Assembly: GCA_019914945.1 (NCBI GenBank) | Contig: CM034111.1 | Span: 8,122,001-8,186,000, forward strand | Length of the DNA stretch: 64,000 bases | Origin: Typha latifolia | Taxonomy: Eukaryota > Streptophyta > Magnoliopsida > Poales > Typhaceae | Direction of reading: 5' to 3' | Part shown: one piece after another, positions 33,672-45,572 of the stretch | Layout of the letters: every line of letters starts with the position of its first letter | How positions within the stretch are numbered: position 1 is the first letter of the stretch | Position numbers and translations under genes: made by a program | The notes under the pieces: generated by a model | Told to the model about the DNA's origin: nothing | The model's input: only the letters and a program-made list of their open reading frames with translations | Database searches by the model: none

Positions 33672-34179
33672 CATTACAAAGTTTAGGACTCGTAACATTT
33701 GATTTCCGGAGCATGTGGATGAAATATAAATAAGGAAACAAAGATGTGCGGCTTGATAGTGTTCGGTCTTCGTCGATTCCTGCGATGCAACCTATGATGG
33801 GGCTGCCTTGTGCGTATGATTTGATCGGTAGACGATTCATTATTTGATTGGTAGACGATTCATTATCCGAACTGATCAAAGGAGCCTTTCATACTTTATG
33901 GGACAACGCATAAACACTCGGGCACAAAATTGCTGGGGGCATGATTATAAAATCCAATACAAGAAAGGAACAGAAAATAGAGTGGCGGATGTACTATCGC
34001 GCCAACCCGATATTGCCGAGCTTGCAGCCTATTCTTCTCCTACCTTTCCCTTCCTTGACGAGCTGAGGTATGCATGTACATCTGACCCAAATATTTTGAG
34101 ATTGTTGCAGGAGGTGATGGATGATCCGGAGCTCCATCTAGAGTTGGAGAATCGAGACAGTTTGCTTCTGGACCGGTGA
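33672..34179 (+). pseudogene. RT stub joined to RNase H C-terminal part, copy 2
   Basis: A short stub up to LPCAYDL jumps at about 33822 into the RNase H segment LIGRRFII, with GATTGGTAGACGATTCATTAT duplicated at the joint. It then reads [38 protein letters not shown] and [12 protein letters not shown], to a stop at 34179. Confidence 0.8.
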
Positions 34180-34189
34180 TGCATTCAGG

Positions 34190-34500
34190 TGTTGGAGTGT
34201 ATTGGTCCGGTTGCCTATCGTTTGGAGTTGCTGGAGAGGTCGAGAGTGCATCATGTCTTCCATGTTTTATTGCTGAGGGAGCGCATTGGAGATCATGAGA
34301 TTATTGGATCAGTTCTACCAGAGCCATTGGAGGAGATATAGATTGTAGAGCCAGTTCGTGTACTTGCTAGGCGTCGACGATGACATGGTACCTGATTGGA
34401 GATGAAGATTCTAGTTGATTGGCTTGGCAAGCCATCTGATGAGGCGACATGGGAGTTGGAGACTGATATCTTGGAGCATTTCCCTGGCCTTTCACCTTGA
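34190..34500 (+). pseudogene. Integrase C-terminus and chromodomain of element A
   Basis: The translation (with one TAG) gives RVHHVFHVLLLRERIGDHEIIGS and then the chromodomain block WLGKPSDEATWELETDILEHFPGLSP followed by a stop. The whole integrase catalytic core that should precede it has been deleted, so the element cannot integrate by itself. Confidence 0.85.
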
Positions 34501-34527
34501 GGGCAAGGTGAGGGAAGCGTAGTGGGC

Positions 34528-35032
34528 CGATACACTTAGTTATGATCTTTTCTTATTGCATTAGGTGTTTATTTTTATTAAAATAAAATTTTTGTAGGTC
34601 ACATTCGAATGCCCATGTGAACGCCTTATGAATGCGTTGTGAAGCTCGCGTTTGTGAACGCCTTGTGAACGCCCGCATTCGAACGCCTTGTGAATGCCTG
34701 TGTCGCATTCGCAAATCCAGAGAAGGGGCTTTTTTGAGTGTGTTCAAACGCGATCAGGCGCATTCGAACGTGATCGACAGGAATCCTTTAGAATTAGGGT
34801 TTTATATTATTTTAGGACTTGTTGGCTAGCCTCTATAAATATGTAGATGGCAACCAATTTTATTATGCTATTGGATTATTGATTTCCCATGGTTGCGCGG
34901 ACCGATTCCTGCAATAAATTCCGATCTTAAGGAATTGTTCCGTAGCCGATCTTTTGGTTCCAGATCTCATCATTGGTACAAGAACCTATCAAATTGGTAT
35001 TAGAGCTTATTAATTCGTATTAGAGCTTATCA
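34528..35032 (+). repeat. 3' LTR of element A with two trailing primer sites
   Basis: It starts CGATACAC (TGATAC with one change) and lacks most of the pyrimidine-rich middle. It reaches the usual end ACCTATCA at 34991 but is followed by two more units: TGGTATTAGAGC (34995-35006) and TCGTATTAGAGC (35015-35026), ending in TTATCA at 35032. A 3' LTR should not be followed by a primer-binding site. Confidence 0.8.
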
Positions 35033-36024
35033 ATATGATTATTTTCTTCTAAGATACCCTTAGCGTATGGTAGGGTATGATTTATCTACAGAGATACTTT
35101 TAGCATATGATAGGGTATGCTCTGAGCTTGTGGCATAATGAGTATCGAGTTTGTGGCCGGGTATCGTAGTCCAACATGGTGGATGATATTCAGAGTTGAG
35201 ACGGATGATTATGATAGTGAGAGATATGTGGGTTATATCTACCATTGACATATACGATTACCTAGTGATTGACATGCATCATGCATCATCATTGATGTGA
35301 CTGGTCTCATTGGATCATGATTGTTATACATGATATGTTGTTATATTCGGTGATGTTATATGGTAATTTTATCATGTGATATATTTTAGGTTGAGGATAT
35401 AATATGCTCATTCATGAGAATTGATTTCATTCCTATATATGTCATTGAGGATACATATATACATGCTCATACATGACATCATGCTATTTTATGATTCATA
35501 TTATCCAGTATATAATTTACTCTCTATTTGACATCACTGATTCGGGGTAAGGTTTATTCACTGAGCCTTTTTCTCATGACTCACTTTGTTTTCTCCTTTC
35601 CAAAAACCTAGGTGAACGAGTGGAGTAGGGTACTCCCTTGGATGTCTTGCTAGCGGGTGAGGAGTAGAGTGTGGTTAGTGTTATATATACTAGATGAGTT
35701 ATCTTATTTGATGTATGAGTGTACATCCCCCAAAGTGTGTCTTTATCCTTTTCTTATATTCTAGCAGATGACTTGTATAATTATGTATATACCACCATTG
35801 TGTATATATTATGGTGAAAAGCTCTTGATGATGTGTTGTGGCCTATGTGGGGCCCAAGTAGGGTTATCCGTGTACTGTTGACAGTTAGATTTGTGTTATT
35901 CTTAGTTTAGATGTTGTGGATAAATTTATAATTTTGATATAAGTTTATTTGATTGTTAGTAACTAACCAAATAGTCAGGTGCCACGCACGTGCCATGCAC
36001 GTGTTTATAGTTGTGGGTGTTACA
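35033..36024 (+). repeat. 3' part of a family-D LTR (variant)
   Basis: It matches the second half of the D LTRs: GATACCCTTAGCGTATGGTAGGG units, CATGCATCATGCATCATC, TTCGGGGTAAGGTTTATTCACTGAGCC, GTGGCCTATGTGGGGCCC, and the end GTGGGTGTTACA at 36024. The tail differs from the 6026 copy and matches the copy at 55718-57163, so D has at least two subtypes. It is probably the continuation of the LTR that begins at 25859. Confidence 0.75.
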
Positions 36025-36032
36025 GATACCAA

Positions 36033-36499
36033 TGATAGGGTCAGGGAATAATTCCTTCAAGATCTGAATTTATTATAGGAAGCAGTCTGCACAACTAAGG
36101 AAAAATATTCACTAAATATTCTCCCATAATCAGAAAATTACGAAACTAAATGAAATCAATCTATGCCCTTCATAGATTTGAACTGCAACTAGGACGAAAA
36201 TACGATATAATGCGGATGAAGGTTGTGGTGTACAGGTGAAGTGGAAGTTAGGGTTATGGATGATAATGGAGATGAGAGTGGATGGGTGATGTTGTTTAAG
36301 GGATAAAGACGAAGGACAAGAAGTGGTCAAGATCCCAAAGAAGAGGGAGGACTCGACAGACAAGGGAGATTAGAAGTTAGGTAAAACCTTTCCAACAGTA
36401 GAGGTGGTAGGTTGGTGAAGAGGGAGGAGGGAGATTAGGGTAGAGAACATAGAGAGAAGAAAGGAGGCAAGAAATCAATAATCCAATAGCATTCTCATA
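36033..36499 (-). repeat. Reversed family-B LTR fragment
   Basis: It reads as the reverse complement of a B LTR from its end (TGATAGGGTCAGGG) to the pyrimidine-rich middle. The preceding GATACCAA is the start of a reversed primer site, so a family-D LTR inserted into the primer site of this B element, and the family-C element then cut off its other side at 36499. Confidence 0.75.
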
Positions 36500-37412
36500 T
36501 GATTCGGACTTCACCGATGTCGTCTCGAGCATTGATACACTTTAGGGATGTCTTTGTCTTTTGTTTTAGTGTTTAATTCTAGAAAAATAACTTTTCTGTA
36601 TATTGCGTTCGAACGCAGGTGGAGTGCGTTAGAACGCCTGCATCAGGTTCGCACATCTAGAGAGCGTGAATTCTGCAATCGAACGCACCTAAGAATGCCG
36701 CGTTCGAACACACCTACGAACACCGCGTTCGAACGCACCTATGATTTCGTGTTCGCAAATCCAGAGAAGTGAGAAATGTGTGCGTTCGAATGCGATCGAG
36801 CGCGTTCGAACACGGTTGGCAAAAATGCACTATTTAGGGTTATTTTTGAATTGTTGGTTAGCCTCTAAAGGTGTGGATGGCAACCATGGAGTTATTATTG
36901 ATGAATTGAGTTTTTGCCTTGTCTCCTTCATCTTCTTCACTCCCGTTCTCTCGATCCCCGACGACGCCGCTTCTAATCTCCCTCGACCGGCCAATCACCC
37001 TAGTCCCTTAGGGGCGGCCCTCTCCTCCCCTTTCTTCCAATCTATCCAACACTTGCCCTAACCCTTCCATCACCCATAACCCTTCCACCACCACTTATTC
37101 ACCGATGCCACCCACTAACGTCGGTCCACCACCATCGATCATCATCTAGGATCTCGTGCCTCCATCCACGGTTCCTAAGACAGATTCCCTGATGTTCGTC
37201 CACTAATCAGACGATATCTCGAGATCCCTAAATCCGATTCACCTAAAATCAATTGGTTAGAAAGCACTTTTTCGGGGCTATGATATATAAAAATCTTACG
37301 TCGATCCAACGACGGCATATTTTGAGATCTATTTTCAAAGTTCTGTGTCAGATCTTGTCTAGATCTGAAAATCGGGATAGATCGAACCTTGGCCTAAGGG
37401 GAGATCGTAACA
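36500..37412 (+). repeat. 5' LTR of a family-C gypsy element
   Basis: TGATTCGGACTTCACCGATG to GGAGATCGTAACA, about 913 bp. It matches the 31385 unit over the GACGCCGCTTCTAATCTC and GATATCTCGAGATCC blocks. Unlike that unit it contains an array of GCGTTCGAACGC palindromes (exact at 36605-36616 and 36725-36736). Confidence 0.8.
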
Positions 37413-37415
37413 AGA

Positions 37416-37428
37416 TGGTATCAGAGCC
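37416..37428 (+). other. Primer-binding site (tRNA-iMet) of the family-C element
   Basis: TGGTATCAGAGCC, a perfect 13-base complement to the 3' end of plant initiator tRNA-Met, 3 bp after the LTR end. Confidence 0.95.
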
Positions 37429-37471
37429 ACCGTTCCTCGAACACGTGCTTCCTTTAACTACAACCAGAGCC

Positions 37472-38296
37472 ATGGCTGCACAGCGAGATGATGAAGAAGA
37501 GGTTCTCCCAATAGAGGAGGGGGAAACGGTTGTGGGGACTTCCACCCACGGAACTGCCCGACCAAATCGTAATACGGAAGAGCCTAGTGTTCAAGCTGTG
37601 TTGGAGTCACTTTCCGAACAAATGGCCATCAACAACCAGATGATGATGGAGATAATGCAGGAATTACGAGCGACAAGGGAAGCCACGGCGAACAAGAACG
37701 CACCATCGACTCCACGACGCGAGTCCATTCCCATGAACCCACCGTCACCGGTTCAGAATTTGCAACGACAAGACCCGCTGCTGCCACCACCCTTTGGGCA
37801 AAGGCAAGCAAGGATGGTTCCACCAGGCCCAGTTGTAGGTGAACGCATTCGATGAGCGAACCACTATGGAGATCACCTTGGAGATCTAGATCCGTGGGCG
37901 GGGCAATATGAACCTGAACCGCGGCAAGTTAATCAAAATTGAAGGAGGAATCATCAACCATTCATGGTACATCCTCCTCCAGTTAGGCAAGGACTTGGAC
38001 ATGATCCAGATCGAGACAACGACATCCGTGGGCAAATCATGCATCTCGAATTTCCCAAGTTCAAAGGTGGCGATTCGATCGATTAGTTGTATAGAGCGGA
38101 GCAATTCTTCGCATACCAGGGTACGTTGGAAGAATAAAAGGTGACACTTGCGAGCTTCCACCTTGAAGAAGCGGTGCTTCACTGGTTTCGAGTAGCTAAT
38201 GCCAATGAGGCTATTGAAACTTGGGCTGAATTTTGTGCCGATATCACGCGGCGATTTGGAGCGTCAGGGTATGAAGACTTTGATGCTCTCCTCTCA
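37472..38296 (+). pseudogene. Gag of the family-C element (5' part)
   Basis: The start ATG is in CCATGG context 44 bp after the primer site. One single frame of 275 codons runs to the junction with the reversed D element. It has an acidic N-terminus (MAAQRDDEEEVLPIEEGE), a helix (LESLSEQMAINNQMMMEIMQELRATRE), a proline-rich segment, and the gag domain FPKFKGGDSID, LYRAEQFFAYQG, HLEEAVLHWFR and TWAEFCADITRRFG. Four in-frame stops interrupt it (after GERIR, VNQN, DSID and GTLEE). No frameshifts are needed, so this copy is younger or better preserved than the family-B copies. Confidence 0.85.
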
Positions 38297-39203
38297 ACGA
38301 CTACTCACATCTAATCAAAAGACACGAACCACGTAACCCTCATATCCATCAACCGAGTGTCAACTCATCGCTAGCAGGGTCCACGGGGTCTCAAATAAAT
38401 GGTTCGGGATCTGAAAATATTTAAGTAACATGAAATTAGCCATTTATCTAACTAAAATCCGTTTGTGTAAAACATGAAAATTTATTAAGTTCTAGAGTTT
38501 CTACTTATCTTTATAACTAGTTAGATTTACATTATAAATAAACTTTTAATGTTAAGACTATACTATTATTATAAAAATATCAGTTATAAAATAAGAATAA
38601 AAGGGTTGCTCCGTTTTAGATAATAAAATAGTCTAAGTATGACATTATAAAATAAAATAAAAATAAAAGGCTGAATATATGTATATATATATAATTATAT
38701 GGTATATTTATAAATCTCATGACTATAATTAATGAAGCTAAGTATTAATCTATTATATGCAAGTAATATTATACATAAGTAATATGTATATTTAGGTTTC
38801 TATAATATAATAAATTATCAATTCTACTAATTATAATTAGCTAATAATTATATTACCAAATATATATATATATAATTAACTAACATAAAATACTTAACTA
38901 AAAGGAAAAAGGAAGAAAGAAAATAAAAATAAAAAGAAACCACTGTCACAGTGCTGGGCCAAGCCCAACACCGTTGCAGTCAAGAGAGAGGAATCGAGAA
39001 AGGAGGAGAAGAGGAAAAGAAGAAGAAGAAGAAGAAGAAGAAGAAATAAAGGAGAAGAATAGAAGAAAAAGGAGAAAGGAAGGGAAGGAGGAGGAGCCGG
39101 GCCAGTGGGGAAAGGGTGGCGTTGGGCCCAGTCGCGACCAACTGGCCGCAGCCGATTTGCTGCGACAGCGACGTTAGGGGGGTGCGACAGCCGATTTGTT
39201 ACA

Positions 39204-42069
39204 TTTTTGTTCCCCGCATATAAAAATTTTGACCCCAAAATTTAAATACACTGGTTTTGTAAGAAAATCAACATGTCTAGTTCTACCACCTTCTAATCAA
39301 AATCGACAACGGTCTAATCTCACTTTTTCAGATCCATAACTCATACTTCGTTTGCTAATTTACTCATTAACTCGTAACATTACACAACCACAAATAACCT
39401 CCATATAAGAATAAATTTCATAGATCTAGGTTAGTCAAGTAATCATACTATATCTATAAACATCGATAATACCACTAGTCTACAAGAAAGACTTATTGTA
39501 GCACAGTGATCACGTACACTAATTTTACAACATAGAAAGTGTTGTCATCTATTAATTGAATTATGTTATACTCCAAAATATCTCAACCTATCCAAATCTA
39601 TCACTTCTTCTGCTAACTGCAACCATATAACAATGTAAAGCCATAATCACCTATGATAATACAATGCAACATATTTAAGTAAATTATCTCCAATCTACTG
39701 GATATATACTCTAATACCTATACATGCTCAAACGATCATCCATCAATATTATCACTAATACTGAGTAGAACAATAAACACATTATTTCAAGAACATCTAA
39801 AACATTTAACTCATGTTTCTCTTTCTAGACAAATTATGTCACCAATCTAAACATACTCACCATCATCAATCCTCATAAATTTAGGCAATAGTACAAACTC
39901 TCTTATTTAAAGTGCACCGCTCATATGCTTAAATTATTATACAAGTTTTTAAACAAATCATTATAAGAGATCACACCTATCCATATAAGACTATAATATC
40001 AACTTGTATTCATAATACATTCTTCAAAATAACATACACCACATCTTATCCAACATGTTAATATTAATCATATTATAACATCAAATAAAATTTTATACAA
40101 CCTTCTGATTCCCTATATTATCTTCCTCTTTAACCTGCAATATCTAAATGATTAAATTTAGACTACCTCAAACAACATACATGTTCAAAATTTATAATGA
40201 TCTTTCTCTCAATTGTTTTCCGTATCCAAACTATTTATTCATTTATTCATATAGCTCCAATCCAATCATGATCAACTCAATCACTATCGCTACTAGAATA
40301 TCCACCAAAATCTTTTTAATAATATTCAAATGCAATGACTATTTAGTAAATTCTGCTAAGTAATCTAACAGTCATTTTAATAGCTCGACAATATGATACT
40401 CAATTCATAATACCAATCCATATCAAATAACTATTAACATATACTCAATGACATCAACATAGCATTAGGTAACTAATCCAATATACTCAATTTTTAAGAG
40501 TACATACATACAATTTAGATAAATCCACAAAACTACTATCCATGAACTAATAAGCTACTAAGATCAATCTCCCAAATTGGTCATGCTGTTATGATTTGCC
40601 AATAAAATAACTGACACTAACTAATTCATATAGATCAGAAGACATCTAAAAATATAAATTACAATCTTACTAGTATATCTTCTATTTTACTTTAGATCAA
40701 CTCACAATCTTAACTTTGCAATTCATTAAAAGATCAAATATTCACAAACTATAATGGAACTAATCATGTAACCATTATCTCCCAATCAAATATCTTTATC
40801 TTAAGACTCAAATACAAATATATAAGGCATTACAATTATTAAGATCAATCTCATCATTCTAAAATGCTCGCTCAATAACTTCTAGTAATAATTGAACATG
40901 TAAGCTAACAGTTAAATAAATGCTAACATAATCACTTTCTATACATCATTATCTATTTATCATCTAGCAGTATAATTAACATCCATCGATACATTGTATA
41001 TGAAATATCATAGTCCTTCATATTCCTTTCCGTACTGTCCTATTAAGCAATTAGTTCAACTTCCAAATCATCTATTAGTCATAATAAATGATCAAATCTA
41101 TAGGCTCTGTGAATAACTCTATCAAGTTATCTCTCCAATTAGTACTCTCAAAACAACTAACATGACAAAGAACATAATATCTCTATTTAACATCTCTGAT
41201 TAAAAAACCAACATATATCATTTCTAATTAAATAATTTAAACCTCATATTTCTTCAAGAGTCTCAACTTAATATTCTATCACATCCTCTATACAAAATCC
41301 ACCACATATACTGAATAATTTAATCTTATAGCATCATCAAAATTCTTCTATAACATCATTAATATCACCTAATAGTCATAATAAAATAAGTCTGTATATT
41401 TGTAACTAAGATTCATCACCCAAAATACATGATCATCATGTATATTTGTAACTAAGATTCATCACCCAAAATACATGATCATCATGCTATAATATTCTTA
41501 TCTTCTAAATCAATGCTCAAAAACTAAACTAATAATTAAAGTATATATTTTCACTGTCATACAAGATATGTCATGAGGCTATCAACTTAGCAACAATCAT
41601 CACTCTATATAATTTCTTTCATTATCATTCTTTCCATCTAATCATATTCACATAATTAGCAACTTCTAAACTAAACCTACTATCATGTTATCTAGAAATA
41701 CATACATTAAGTCTCAACTACTGAAATCAGTCATAGTCCAATAACTATATCGATGTCATATTTCTTATACTCATTATCCTATTTGTTAATCATCAACTTA
41801 AGAATTTAAAAGGAACGTTAATCCTCTAGCAATATTATTGGACAAACATATCCCTATTAAATCATCTATCTTGTCGGTACAATCAAAATTTTATACATAC
41901 TAACATAAATATCTTTCAAACATAATTTATTATATCAGTCATCCCAAAAATTCTTTTCTATATACAATCTACAATCATCTATATCACATCACCTATACAA
42001 AATCAATAACTAGTGCACTTGATGGTTTGCCAGATCATCCTTAAACCAAGACTTTAATACCACCTGAAT
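39204..42069 (-). other. Non-coding internal domain of the D family
   Basis: AT-rich (strongly A/C/T-biased on the plus strand), with no frame above ~75 codons and no retroviral motif. The same sequence order recurs in D copies at about 53968-55717 plus 57164-57927, at 60280-61791, and forward at 52196-52928. So it is a shared family feature rather than random filler. Confidence 0.75.
41393..41484 (-). repeat. 46 bp tandem duplication
   Basis: TGTATATTTGTAACTAAG...CATGATCATCA at 41393 is repeated exactly at 41439. Other D internal copies have one unit, so it arose in this copy. Confidence 0.95.
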
Positions 42070-43050
42070 TGTAACGCCCTTGCCCGGCACGGGCACGTGT
42101 ACATGCACGCCCATGTGCCCACACGGTACGCACGCAGACACGACAAGTCGGGCGAGGCCACCATGCACAGATATAAACATGTGCTCATATAATCACAATA
42201 TCATCAAATAAAATCTTGCTAACATATCCATGCTCACATAATCTATCACCAAATAAATCATACTATTAACCAAATAAATCTATTAACATATGAATATTCA
42301 AGTCCACAACAACCATACTAGACAGCTACATAATTTGGCGAGCCCACACAAGGCCACAACAAACCATCAAGATACAACTAAAATCACTAATACATAAGTA
42401 CACTATAATCCGACTTGTATTATACAAATCATCGTCTATACAATAGAGCACACATATCAAATAATAGTACAACTCAATATCTAGATAAACTATCTTCGAT
42501 ACCATCTCACGTCTATAGCTCACCTCATCTTTGGTCTAAACTATCTCCTCAGAATATCTCAAGTCGTTATCACGTACCATAATATCTGGAGGTTTAGAAA
42601 AAAAATAAAGAGAGTCATGAGCAAAATGCTTAGTGAATAGATCTTATCCTGAATTAGTGATGCCAAATAGAAAATAAATCATGTATTAGATAATATGAAT
42701 CATAAAGAGCATCATGTCATGAATGGGTATATGAATGTGTTCTCAATAATATATAAATGAAAGATAGATATCATGTCATAACTAATAAAAGTATATAATT
42801 CTCGACAATGAATAAACAAATCTCCATATCATACCATCATCATAACTCTCTCAATATGACACATATGATGCATGTCGACCATGACTATCTTATGATACCA
42901 AATGTACTTACATATGACGCATAATGACCACTCAAAAATTAGGTATATTAGATGATAATAAAATCATATGCATTTCTTAACATCACGATCATCATTGATA
43001 TCTCGGTATAATATCATCATACTAGACCACTCTGCACAGCCAACATTCGA

Positions 43051-43492
43051 TGTAGCAACCTATCCTTAAAAAAATAAAAAAATAAAAAATAAAAAAGAGA
43101 GAAATTTTGCATGGCACGATGTGGCCGGCCCCATGCCATGCTGGGCTGGCACGGGCTGGCGGTGCCATGCACTCCTAGTCGCTACCTCAGGCAACTAGGC
43201 TAGGTCAGCTAGCTCTAGTGGGCCCGCCGACGCCACAGCCGTAGCGCTAATGTCCCCACCGCCTCTCTCTCTCCCCCTTTATATTTCTCTCTCTCTCTCC
43301 CCCTTTATATTTCTCTCTCTCTCCCCCCTTTATATTTCTCTCTCTCGCTCATTCTCCTCTCTCTCTCTCAAACTCCCTTTCTCTCTCTCCCACTATTACC
43401 GTCGCTGTTGCCATTGCTGCCACCATTGCCATGATAGCCAAGGTGAGCTTCTTTTCCTCTCTCCTCTCCTCCCTTCTCTTTCTTTCTTTCTT

Positions 43493-43554
<62 letters not shown>

Positions 43555-45572
43555 TTCTTTCTCTTTCTCTCTCAGGTTCGCCGAAATTGAGCCCCTCCCC
43601 GCTGGCCCGGCTCCTCCTCCCCTTCCTTCCTTTCTTCTTCTCTTCTTCTTCTTCCTCCTTTCTTCTTTTTCCTTTCTCCTTCTTCTTCCTTTCTTCTTCT
43701 CCTCCCACCTCAATTGCTATCTCTTGACTACAACAGTGCTGGGCTCGGCCCAGCACTCTATGTTAGGGGTTTTATTTTAGCTTTATTTTTTTTTCCTTTT
43801 TAACTAAGTATTTTACATAGTTAATGCAACTAGTCTAAATAGAAAATTAACTATATTGATATATATATATATATATATATTCAGTAATATAATTATTAGC
43901 TAATTATAATTAGTAGAATTAATAGTTTATTATATTATAGACACCTAATTGTATTATTTACATATAATATTACTTGCATATAATAGATTAATACTGAGCT
44001 TCATTAATTATAGTCATGAGATTTATAAATATACCCTTCATTATATATATATATATATAATGTATTTCTAGCACTTTATTGATATATACTATTTTGTATA
44101 AAAATAAAATACTAAACTTTGATAATCATTTTTATATGACTGAATAATAATTATTTTACCTGTATTTAGCAATTATTAAAGTAAAGAGTAAGAACTGCAA
44201 AGATTAACTATAATTAGGTTTTATCTATACTTATATTGTTATAATTATATATATAAGCTTCTTATTATTATTCTATAATTATATACTTATACTACTTTTA
44301 TATAAAAAGAACAAACCTTTTATTCTTATTCCATGGATAGCATTTTATAATAATAGCATATTTATATTACCAGAATTATATCTATAATTAAATCTAGATA
44401 GTTAATAAAATATAAAAAGAGAAATTCTAAACCTAATAAATCATCATATTTTATATAAATTAATTCTAATTGGATAAACGGCTAACATGATACTACTTAA
44501 ATATTTTCAGATTCCAAACCCCCTTATTTGAGACCTCGTGGACCTTGCTAGCAATGAGTTGTCACTCGGTTGATTAGCGAATGTGAAGGATACGTGGTTT
44601 GCGTCTTCTGATCAGGGGTGAGTAGTCTTATCCCCTAGATGCCTTTCTCAAATTAGGATTTATTATATAATTATGTATGTGTATGTTTTGGTAGCCAGCA
44701 TGATTATATGACTTTATCTAGAGATGATTTCAGTCAGGCATATTTTATTATGCATCTGATTAGGCTGATCTGGGATATGAGTACATTGGTGATATATAAA
44801 GATGATTGGAGATGACTATATTGTTATAGTTTTATGTCAAGATGATTTCTATCATGAGTGTGCATGTGATACACTAGCAGGATTATGCATGTGTTAGATA
44901 CATGGTTGGAGACTACATTGCATTATTTTTCTCTTGATTCTTGTTCCACCTAAATTTCTGTTATGCATTGACTTGTTATTGTACTGGATATATGCATATG
45001 ATCTGTCATTTAGAAGGAGAGCATAAAATGTGATTGATAGGATAGTTAATAGAAAGCATGAGGATACCCGAGTGGGCGCGAGGGTTAGGATGCACTTGGT
45101 GGATGATTGATCGCTTGGCATAGTCGTGATCTTGTGGCCTTACGTCCAAGGTCGTTAGTTTGTGTGCGCAGTAGACATTCGGACATATACCGTTCGCTTG
45201 GGCATATGTGGTGAGTTATCCTCACGAGATTTCTATTAGCTAGAAGGGTGCCCCGATCTAGAAAGATGTTGATACCCTAGTGGGTGGCAGAGTATGGTTA
45301 TATTTGAGATACTCCTTGCGGGTGGTAGAGTAGGCTCTGAGCCTTCGGGCATGATGTTGGGACCGGATTCCAGGTGTTCACTATGCATAGTGGTCTAGTA
45401 TGATAATGACATATAGAGCTGACAATGATGACTAAGAGTTGAGAAATGTATATGATTTTATTATCATCTGATTACCTAATTATTGAGTGGTCAATATACA
45501 TCATATATGGTTGCATATAGTACAATATCACTAATAAGCTCTGATACCAAATGATAAGCTTTGATACCACTT
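43051..45572 (+). mobile_element. Family-D LTR D4, 5' part
   Basis: It starts TGTAGCAACC inside the reversed 5' LTR of D3. Head, (CT)n, CTTCTT, AT-rich and middle blocks are all present, up to TGGTCAATATACATCATATATGGTTGCAT at about 45515. Element B1 then interrupts it (the last ~40 bases are reversed primer-site units belonging to that insertion). It continues at 51379. Three copies of CCCCCTTTATATTTCTCTCT occur at 43270-43345. Confidence 0.85.
43270..43345 (+). promoter_or_regulatory. Triplicated TATA-like unit in the D4 LTR
   Basis: CCCCCTTTATATTTCTCTCTCTC repeats three times with a ~25-27 bp period. In the other D LTRs the corresponding spot has one CTTTAAATTTCTCTC or CTATATCTCTC. Its position ahead of the CT tract fits an LTR core promoter, but no start site is known. 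Confidence 0.4.

Larger units (their letters stand above)
27479..35032 (+). mobile_element. Element A: scrambled family-B Ty3/gypsy chromovirus
   Basis: 5' LTR, double primer site, gag, three separate protease copies, two reverse-transcriptase starts, two RNase H parts, a chromodomain and a 3' LTR, all forward but not collinear. The integrase catalytic core is missing. A family-C unit is nested at 31385-32140. Many stops and frame changes make it non-autonomous. The order of pieces is described in the sub-features. Confidence 0.85.
38297..43050 (-). mobile_element. Family-D element D3 (LARD-like), reversed
   Basis: Layout on the plus strand: reversed 3' LTR 38297-39203 (truncated, ends TTGTTACA), internal region 39204-42069, reversed primer site (GACTTTAATACCA at about 42051-42063), reversed 5' LTR 42070-43050 (starts TGTAACGCCC, interrupted). 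Beside the 3' LTR the minus strand shows a purine tract GCGGGGAACAAAAA. The 2.87 kb internal region has no gag or pol frame. Long LTRs around a conserved non-coding core fit large retrotransposon derivatives. Confidence 0.8.

Noticed and set aside
35040..36020. Possible host gene downstream of element A
   Set aside because: Sequence order matches the second half of family-D LTRs, including the terminal GTTACA. No coding frame.
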